Origin: Piscirickettsiaceae bacterium
GTDB taxonomy: Bacteria > Pseudomonadota > Gammaproteobacteria > Methylococcales > Cycloclasticaceae
Assembly: GCA_002401365.1 (NCBI GenBank)
Contig: NVSW01000079.1
Location: 1 to 10,215 of the forward strand
Direction: 5' to 3'
DNA: 10,215 nucleotides
Within the stretch, counting starts at the first letter, position 1. Each line of letters starts with the position of its first letter. A model generated the notes under the pieces. The model was not told the DNA's origin. It saw only the letters and a list, made by a program, of their open reading frames with translations, and made no database searches. Of this stretch, positions 6,826 to 10,215 are shown piece after piece. A program made the translations under genes and the position numbers.

Positions 6826-8038
6826 ATGCGATGTGTTTCCAGATTAATTTAGGGTTAAAGCTCATAGCCGCTAACATGGTTAATATCACCGTGCCTGTAA
6901 AGGCAATCGCGCCAAAACCAGGTTGAATCGACATGATGTTACCGAACTGGATTAATGAGACCAATATGGTGACTACAAAAACGTCTACCATTGACCAGCG
7001 TCCAGCGAGTTCGGTGGCGCGAAATAAAAAGGTTTTCGCAAGAGGTGTTTTTTGGCTTCTGTAATGCACGTTATAGCACAGCCAAGTTAAGGCAATAATT
7101 TTCCCTATGGGTATGATGACGCTGGCAATGAAAATAATCAACGCAATGGGGTATGAGCCGTGGCTCCAAAGTAAAATAATGCCGCCAATAATAGTACTGT
7201 CTGATTCTACGCCCAAAACATTAGTGTGCATGATGGGTAAGAGGTTAGCGGGTATGTATAAAATAATTGACGTGAGTAGAAGCGCTACAGTTTTTTGAAT
7301 ACTATTATCATATGCTCTATGAAGTTGAGAGCCACAAAATAGACAGTTTGTTTCATTAATATTGGACAGGTGAGCGCATTGGTTGCAGCTTTGGTATTGC
7401 TGCTGGTCATTTATCTGCTGGTCTATAACACCCTGTTTTTGCTTTAACCACTGCCATGCTTGGTGTTTGTCAAAGTGTAGTAAGCAAAGTGTCATGCTTA
7501 AAATAAAAAGTATATATGTAAAAAATGACACACCTAGTTCAACATCAGCCAATGAGGTGATTTTTATAAAGCTGACAAGAATGCTGATTAGAAAAATTTC
7601 GGCCATATTCCAGTGCTTTATACGATCAATAATAATCAGTGTTTCAAGTGTACTTTTCCAAGGAGATGGACGGCTTAATGAGGTGTACACGTAAAGCGTG
7701 CACAATAAAAACAAGCTGGGTAGCACGATAGTAAACAAGAAAATCAACATGGCAAGAGGGGTGAAGTCGCTGCTTATCAACGCGGCTATACTTTGGACTA
7801 GTGTTACTGTCCTATCATTACCATGGGTGCTAAGCGTTAAAAATGGGAATAATAAGGATAAAAATAAAAAAATTAATGCTGTTAATGAAAAAGCTATCAC
7901 ACTGTTTCTCGCATTGCGATGATTGGCGGTTAGCGTATATTTGCATCTTGGACAGCTGACCTTGTTACCTTCAGATGGCGTTTTAAACTTGAAGGGAATG
8001 TTGCATTCAAAGCAAACAATATGTTTTTCAGACGTCAT
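6824..8038 (-). CDS. pqiA: Paraquat-inducible protein A, inner-membrane component of the Pqi lipid transport system
   Basis: PqiA (404 aa) is the polytopic inner-membrane partner of PqiB. The sequence shows an internal duplication: each half starts with a cytoplasmic zinc ribbon, followed by about four membrane helices. Zinc ribbon 1 uses Cys9, Cys12, Cys29 and Cys32; zinc ribbon 2 uses Cys218, Cys221, Cys232 and Cys235, all eight intact. Helices lie near 46-70, 92-118, 148-162 and 170-188, then near 250-268, 282-322, 352-366 and 376-391. Half-to-half similarity shows in KHWNMAEIFLISILVSFIKI (141-160) against GRWSMVDVFVVTILVSLIQF (346-365). YIPANLLPIM (261-270) is a PqiA family motif. It is the first gene of the operon, preceded by a promoter candidate. 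No clear ribosome binding site precedes its ATG. SoxRS control is known in Escherichia coli, but I could not identify a Sox box here. Confidence 0.94.
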   Translation of the reverse strand: MTSEKHIVCFECNIPFKFKTPSEGNKVSCPRCKYTLTANHRNARNSVIAFSLTALIFLFLSLLFPFLTLSTHGNDRTVTLVQSIAALISSDFTPLAMLIFLFTIVLPSLFLLCTLYVYTSLSRPSPWKSTLETLIIIDRIKHWNMAEIFLISILVSFIKITSLADVELGVSFFTYILFILSMTLCLLHFDKHQAWQWLKQKQGVIDQQINDQQQYQSCNQCAHLSNINETNCLFCGSQLHRAYDNSIQKTVALLLTSIILYIPANLLPIMHTNVLGVESDSTIIGGIILLWSHGSYPIALIIFIASVIIPIGKIIALTWLCYNVHYRSQKTPLAKTFLFRATELAGRWSMVDVFVVTILVSLIQFGNIMSIQPGFGAIAFTGTVILTMLAAMSFNPKLIWKHIA

Positions 8039-8219
8039 GATTTACATAAAAACCAGGTGTTTGATTGAGGCCTCGCAAGCATTTGTTCATCGTTCTGTTA
8101 ATTATGAATACATGATATGCGATTGCTATGAATTGTCATAGAGGCTTATTTTTGTTTGCCGACATTAATTTTTAGTAGGTGCTATTGAAAAAATTAACTA
8201 TGAAGGGGTGTGGTATTTA
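8039..8219. other. Upstream region of pqiA
   Basis: This AT-rich intergenic stretch holds no gene I can support. It contains a minus-strand sigma70-like promoter candidate (8112-8139) that would drive pqiABC, giving a leader of about 65-70 bases. No riboswitch-like fold or clear operator palindrome was recognised. It borders the tandem repeat array at about 8220. Confidence 0.6.
8112..8139 (-). promoter_or_regulatory. Putative sigma70 promoter of pqiABC
   Basis: On the minus strand ATGACA (8134-8139, five of six bases of the -35 consensus) is followed after 16 bases by TATCAT (8112-8117, five of six of the -10 consensus). It is oriented toward pqiA, about 73 bases upstream of its ATG. This is a motif match only; no transcription start is known. 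Confidence 0.45.
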
Positions 8220-8312
8220 AACCCACAGGGCATCGGCAACTGCTCCTGCGTCGCCTAAAGCGCCTACTGTTGGTGCTCTACCTCCTGCATCCATTCCGTC
8301 GTAAGTCTTATT

Positions 8313-8339
8313 GAATCAGAAGAAAAGTATTTCTGACTC
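8313..8339 (-). repeat. Stem-loop 1 of repeat unit A
   Basis: GAATCAGAA (8313-8321) pairs with TTCTGACTC (8331-8339), nine positions with one mismatch, around a 9-base loop. The same stem recurs unchanged in unit B, while the loop differs at four of nine positions. No T-run follows on either strand, so a classical intrinsic terminator is not indicated. Confidence 0.65.
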
Positions 8340-8422
8340 ATTCGGCTTTATACTCACAGAGCATCGGCAGACTGCTCCTGCGCTGCTCTACCTCCTGCGT
8401 CCATGCAGTCGTAAGTCTCATT

Positions 8423-8449
8423 GAATCAGAACAAAAGCGCTTCTGACTC
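8423..8449 (-). repeat. Stem-loop 1 of repeat unit B
   Basis: GAATCAGAA (8423-8431) pairs with TTCTGACTC (8441-8449) around the loop CAAAAGCGC. Stem and flanks are identical to unit A; only the loop varies. Confidence 0.65.
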
Positions 8450-8483
8450 ATTCGGCTTTATACCCAAAGGGCATAGGTTTCAT

Positions 8484-8511
8484 TAAACGGGAAAAAAGAG
8501 TTGCCCGTTTA
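8484..8511 (-). terminator. Stem-loop of unit C at the stop codon of the DUF3750 gene
   Basis: TAAACGGG (8484-8491) pairs perfectly with CCCGTTTA (8504-8511) around a 12-base loop. On the minus strand the stem starts with the TAA stop codon itself, and a run of six T lies in the loop rather than after the stem. It occupies the place of stem-loop 1 in the other units but has a different stem sequence. Its position suggests 3'-end formation or RNA stability; it is not a standard terminator. Confidence 0.5.
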
Positions 8512-9108
8512 TTCAGCCTTATAATTTCTTACCATCCAGTCTTTACCAATGGCGGAGAACGGTAACTTCAAGCCCAGCTCGGGTACTTCTAAGCTAACCC
8601 ACGCGGTAAACGAATTACTGTTTGGCCCTGGCCAAAGCGTGTATTCATTTGGGAACGGATAGCTTTTTACGGCTTTTTCAACTTTTGGGATGAGTTGCAG
8701 TGCTTGCTCACCTCGGTAGTCGGCCAATAATTTGGGATCTGAGCCAAACCAGTAGCGGTCTGGTATGTCTTCTTTAACCACGAGCACGGGCCGGCCGTTA
8801 CGTTGGTTCCAACCAAACACTTGGTACGTAGTGTATGCGCTTGCGCCCACCGGCTTAATCGCTATCCATGTGTGTACAGCAAAAATACCACGCCAACCAT
8901 ACGCATCTGCCGCATATACTTGCAGTACAGCGTCTTGGGTTTGTTCTGGAAGAGGGGCAATATTGGCAGAGTGCCGCTTATTAAAATCTGATTTTCCGAA
9001 TGAAATGGCCATACTAATAATCGGTAAAACAATCATAATGGCTAGTACGCAAATGAGGATCCATGTTCGTCGTATTAGCCATTTATTTTGTGAGTTTTCT
9101 TTAGTCAT
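8509..9108 (-). CDS. DUF3750 family membrane-anchored protein
   Basis: This is a 199-aa protein of unknown function. One N-terminal membrane helix (about 13-35) follows a basic segment, so the rest probably lies in the periplasm. The conserved DUF3750-type pattern is visible: FAVHTWIAIKP (76-86), YQVFGW (95-100), DRYWFG (117-122), the stretch ADYRGEQALQLIPKVEKAV (129-147), YTLWPGPNSNSFTAWV (156-171), EVPELGLKLP (174-183) and AIGKDW (186-191). It has no cysteine in the soluble part; the invariant-looking His79 and the PNSNSF segment would be the natural places to look for an active site. The start at 9106-9108 lies only 7 bases from a good -10 box, implying a very short or absent leader. The last residues YKAE and the stop belong to a repeated sequence that recurs twice downstream. 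It diverges from the DUF2058 gene. The family name is from remembered motifs. Confidence 0.82.
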   Translation of the reverse strand: MTKENSQNKWLIRRTWILICVLAIMIVLPIISMAISFGKSDFNKRHSANIAPLPEQTQDAVLQVYAADAYGWRGIFAVHTWIAIKPVGASAYTTYQVFGWNQRNGRPVLVVKEDIPDRYWFGSDPKLLADYRGEQALQLIPKVEKAVKSYPFPNEYTLWPGPNSNSFTAWVSLEVPELGLKLPFSAIGKDWMVRNYKAE

Positions 9109-9115
9109 ACTTTTA

Positions 9116-9145
9116 TATTTACAAACTTTGAAGGAAAATAGTCAA
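9116..9145 (-). promoter_or_regulatory. Putative promoter of the DUF3750 gene, close to its start codon
   Basis: On the minus strand TTGACT (9140-9145) and TAAATA (9116-9121) are separated by 18 bases. The expected transcription start falls at or within a few bases of the ATG (9106-9108), and no ribosome binding site is present, which fits a leaderless transcript. Motif evidence only. Confidence 0.45.
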
Positions 9146-9182
9146 AAAAGTTCACTGTGATGTGAGATGAATTTTAAACGAG

Positions 9183-9188
9183 TATGAT
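9183..9188 (+). promoter_or_regulatory. Possible -10 box for the DUF2058-DUF1415 pair
   Basis: TATGAT (five of six consensus bases) lies 27 bases before the ATG at 9216. No convincing -35 is found at 16-18 bases spacing, and no ribosome binding site precedes the gene. The divergent spacer 9109-9215 must nevertheless hold start signals for both sides. Confidence 0.3.
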
Positions 9189-9215
9189 GCGCTTTTATTT
9201 CAATTAATTTCTACC

Positions 9216-9755
9216 ATGAAGAAACTATCCTTACAAGATCAAATGTTACAAGCAGGCTTAACCAGTAAGTCGAAGGCTAGTAAGCTTAAAAAGCAAAAAC
9301 ATAAGCAACAAAAACAGCAACAAAAAAACAACGCTGTTGTGCAAGATGAGGCAGGGTTAATGGCTAAACAAGCCGCCGCAAAACAGCGTGAAAAAGACCG
9401 ATTGTTGAATGAAAAACGCAATCAACAAGCGGAAAAGAATCAAATTTCTGGGCAAATTAACCAATTAATTACACTGAACAAATTGCCGAAAGGTGAAGAG
9501 GGTGATGCTTTTAATTTTACTCACGATAAAAAAGTTAAAAGTATTTATATAGGTGATGATTTGCGAAAGCGTCTTGTGTCAGGCTCTGCGGTGATTGTGG
9601 TGTTGGGTAAAGCATTTGAGGTGGTGCCGACGGTGGTTGCGGAAAAAATTGCTCAACGAGACAAAGTACGGGTGATTTATTTAGATGATGTTGCACCAAT
9701 AACAAACGATGATGAATACGCGGACTTCGCTGTACCGGATGACTTGATGTGGTGA
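9216..9755 (+). CDS. yaiL: DUF2058 family protein, YaiL-like
   Basis: This 179-aa cytoplasmic protein matches the DUF2058/YaiL family, sometimes labelled nucleoprotein or polynucleotide-associated; its biochemical role is not established. It starts with the family hallmark KLSLQDQMLQAGLTSKSKA (3-21). A highly charged Lys/Gln-rich helical stretch (about 22-75) follows, with KQKHKQQKQQQKNN as its most biased part. A compact C-terminal domain runs from about 78: INQLITLNKLPKGEEGDAFN (78-97), F-T-H-D-K-K-V-K-S-I-Y-I (100-111), LVSGSAVIVVLG (120-131), and the terminal DEYADFAVPDDLMW (166-179), all typical of the family. No signal peptide or membrane helix is seen. Its TGA shares a base with the ATG of the next gene (TGATG), so the two are probably co-translated. 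The basic N-terminal tail could bind nucleic acid; that is inference. Confidence 0.88.
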   Translation: MKKLSLQDQMLQAGLTSKSKASKLKKQKHKQQKQQQKNNAVVQDEAGLMAKQAAAKQREKDRLLNEKRNQQAEKNQISGQINQLITLNKLPKGEEGDAFNFTHDKKVKSIYIGDDLRKRLVSGSAVIVVLGKAFEVVPTVVAEKIAQRDKVRVIYLDDVAPITNDDEYADFAVPDDLMW

Positions 9756-10215
9756 TGTCGGATAAAAATATTATTGACTGTTGTCAGCAGTGGGTATTAA
9801 AAGTAATTGTTGGGCTAAATTTTTGCCCGTTTGCCAAGCCTGTGGTTGATGCGGGTGGTGTTGCTTACAACGTTATTAATGAGCGTTCATTAGACCAGTG
9901 TTTGATGGCGCTAAGTGATGAGTTTAAAAGCCTTGCAGCGGATGATAGCCTAGAAACAAGTTTGTTGATTTACCCCATTGGTTTTGAGTCGTTTGATGAT
10001 TACCTAGATTTAGTTGAGGTGGCGGATGCCTTGTTGCTCGATGAAGGTTACGAAGGCGTTTTCCAACTAGCGACTTTTCACCCAGATTATTGTTTTGAAG
10101 GGCAAGAGCAAGATGATGCAGCGAATTTCACGAATCGTTCACCGTATCCCATGCTGCACATTTTACGGGAGGCGAGCGTTGAAAAAGCGCTGGAGAGAGT
10201 GGCTAACCCTGATAA
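9755..10215 (+). CDS. DUF1415 family protein (3' end beyond the window)
   Basis: The first 153 codons of a gene that runs off the right edge. The ATG at 9755 overlaps the TGA of the preceding gene by one base, and the frame stays open to the end of the window. The protein matches the DUF1415 family: WVLKVIVGLNFCPFAKPV (13-30) with Cys24 in the N-F-C-P-F-A core, a TSLLIYP segment (68-74), FDDYLDLVEVADALL (80-94), and the strongly conserved block GVFQLATFHPDYCF (101-114), DDAANFTNRSPYPMLHILRE (120-139). No signal peptide or membrane helix is present, so it should be cytoplasmic. The function of the family is unknown. The conserved Cys, His and Asp residues suggest a catalytic or metal site, but I see no recognised enzyme signature. 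About 30-50 further residues are expected outside the window. Confidence 0.88.
   Translation, partial: MSDKNIIDCCQQWVLKVIVGLNFCPFAKPVVDAGGVAYNVINERSLDQCLMALSDEFKSLAADDSLETSLLIYPIGFESFDDYLDLVEVADALLLDEGYEGVFQLATFHPDYCFEGQEQDDAANFTNRSPYPMLHILREASVEKALERVANPD

Larger units (their letters stand above)
8220..8522 (-). repeat. Three-unit tandem stem-loop repeat array behind the DUF3750 gene
   Basis: Three consecutive units are seen: 8220-8350 (131 bp), 8351-8460 (110 bp) and a shortened 8461-8522 (62 bp). On the minus strand each full unit reads TATAAAGCCGAATGA, then stem-loop 1, then AATGAGACTTACGAC, a GC-rich part with ATGGAYGCAGGAGGTAGAG, then a bulged stem-loop 2, ending at the next TATAAA. 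The first unit has 22 extra bases (about 8251-8272) that the second lacks. The third keeps only the ends (CCTATGCCCTTTGGG and the first stem-loop position). The outermost unit overlaps the DUF3750 gene: its last codons TATAAGGCTGAATAA correspond to the repeated TATAAAGCCGAATGA. The array fills the 3' side of that gene up to the pqiA upstream region. It is not a CRISPR array, since there are no regular spacers. It resembles a dispersed extragenic element or repeated 3' end; I do not recognise a named family. Confidence 0.85.

Noticed and set aside
8039..8219. SoxS-type box upstream of pqiA
   Set aside because: I looked because pqi is SoxRS-controlled in Escherichia coli. No stretch fits the degenerate Sox box well enough to report.
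8217..8404. Small ORFs inside the repeat (minus strand 8217-8294, 25 codons; 8354-8404, 16 codons), both starting MDAGGRA
   Set aside because: They begin alike, but they lie in different frames of units whose lengths differ by 21 bases. They diverge after the shared start and have no good ribosome binding site. More likely a by-product of a conserved DNA or RNA sequence.
8484..8511. Classical rho-independent terminator at the end of the DUF3750 gene
   Set aside because: The stem is good, but the T-run lies in the loop, not after the stem, on the transcribed strand. I kept it only as a low-confidence 3'-end stem-loop.
8220..8522. CRISPR array or integron attC sites
   Set aside because: Units are unequal in length, contiguous and lack regular unique spacers. 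No attC core triplets (GTT/AAC boxes in the expected layout) or integrase are present.
8765..9160. 131-residue plus-strand frame opposite the DUF3750 gene
   Set aside because: It is antisense to a gene with clear family motifs, and its own translation shows no domain or composition of a real protein.

Overview
The window looks like the chromosome of a gammaproteobacterium of moderate to low GC. The evidence is the tesA–ybbA–ybbP neighbourhood, a pqiABC operon, and DUF2058 (YaiL-like), DUF1415 and DUF3750 proteins, all typical of that class. I see no rRNA, tRNA, CRISPR, transposase or phage gene. I cannot name the genus. Gene packing is very tight.

Left block (1-4663): cell-envelope genes. 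A degenerate leftover of a tesA 3' end (about 76-180, minus strand) precedes mtgA, the monofunctional peptidoglycan glycosyltransferase (GTG start at 203). mtgA converges on an intact tesA (periplasmic SGNH esterase/lysophospholipase) with their stop codons directly abutting. tesA in turn diverges from ybbA with one base between the two ATG codons. ybbA (ABC ATPase) overlaps ybbP (large FtsX/MacB-type permease) by ATGA, and the two should form one transporter.

Middle block (4670-8038, minus strand): a complete pqiA-pqiB-pqiC operon. PqiA is an inner-membrane protein with two zinc ribbons, PqiB is a triple-MCE periplasmic tunnel protein, and PqiC is an outer-membrane lipoprotein. Together they should form a trans-envelope lipid-transport machine. 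Spot counts suggest this block is more AT-rich than the genes around it. It converges on ybbP with 6 bp between stop codons. A promoter candidate lies upstream of pqiA.

Right block (8220-10215): a three-unit tandem repeat array with stem-loops (8220-8522) lies between pqiA and a DUF3750 membrane-anchored protein. The last codons and stop of the DUF3750 gene are themselves part of the outermost repeat unit. Divergent from that gene is a two-gene pair, a DUF2058/YaiL-like protein and a DUF1415 protein. They overlap by TGATG, and the second runs off the window end.

The two observations most worth following are the tandem 3'-end stem-loop array, where stem structure persists although the stem sequence changes, and the second, decayed copy of the tesA tail on the other side of mtgA.
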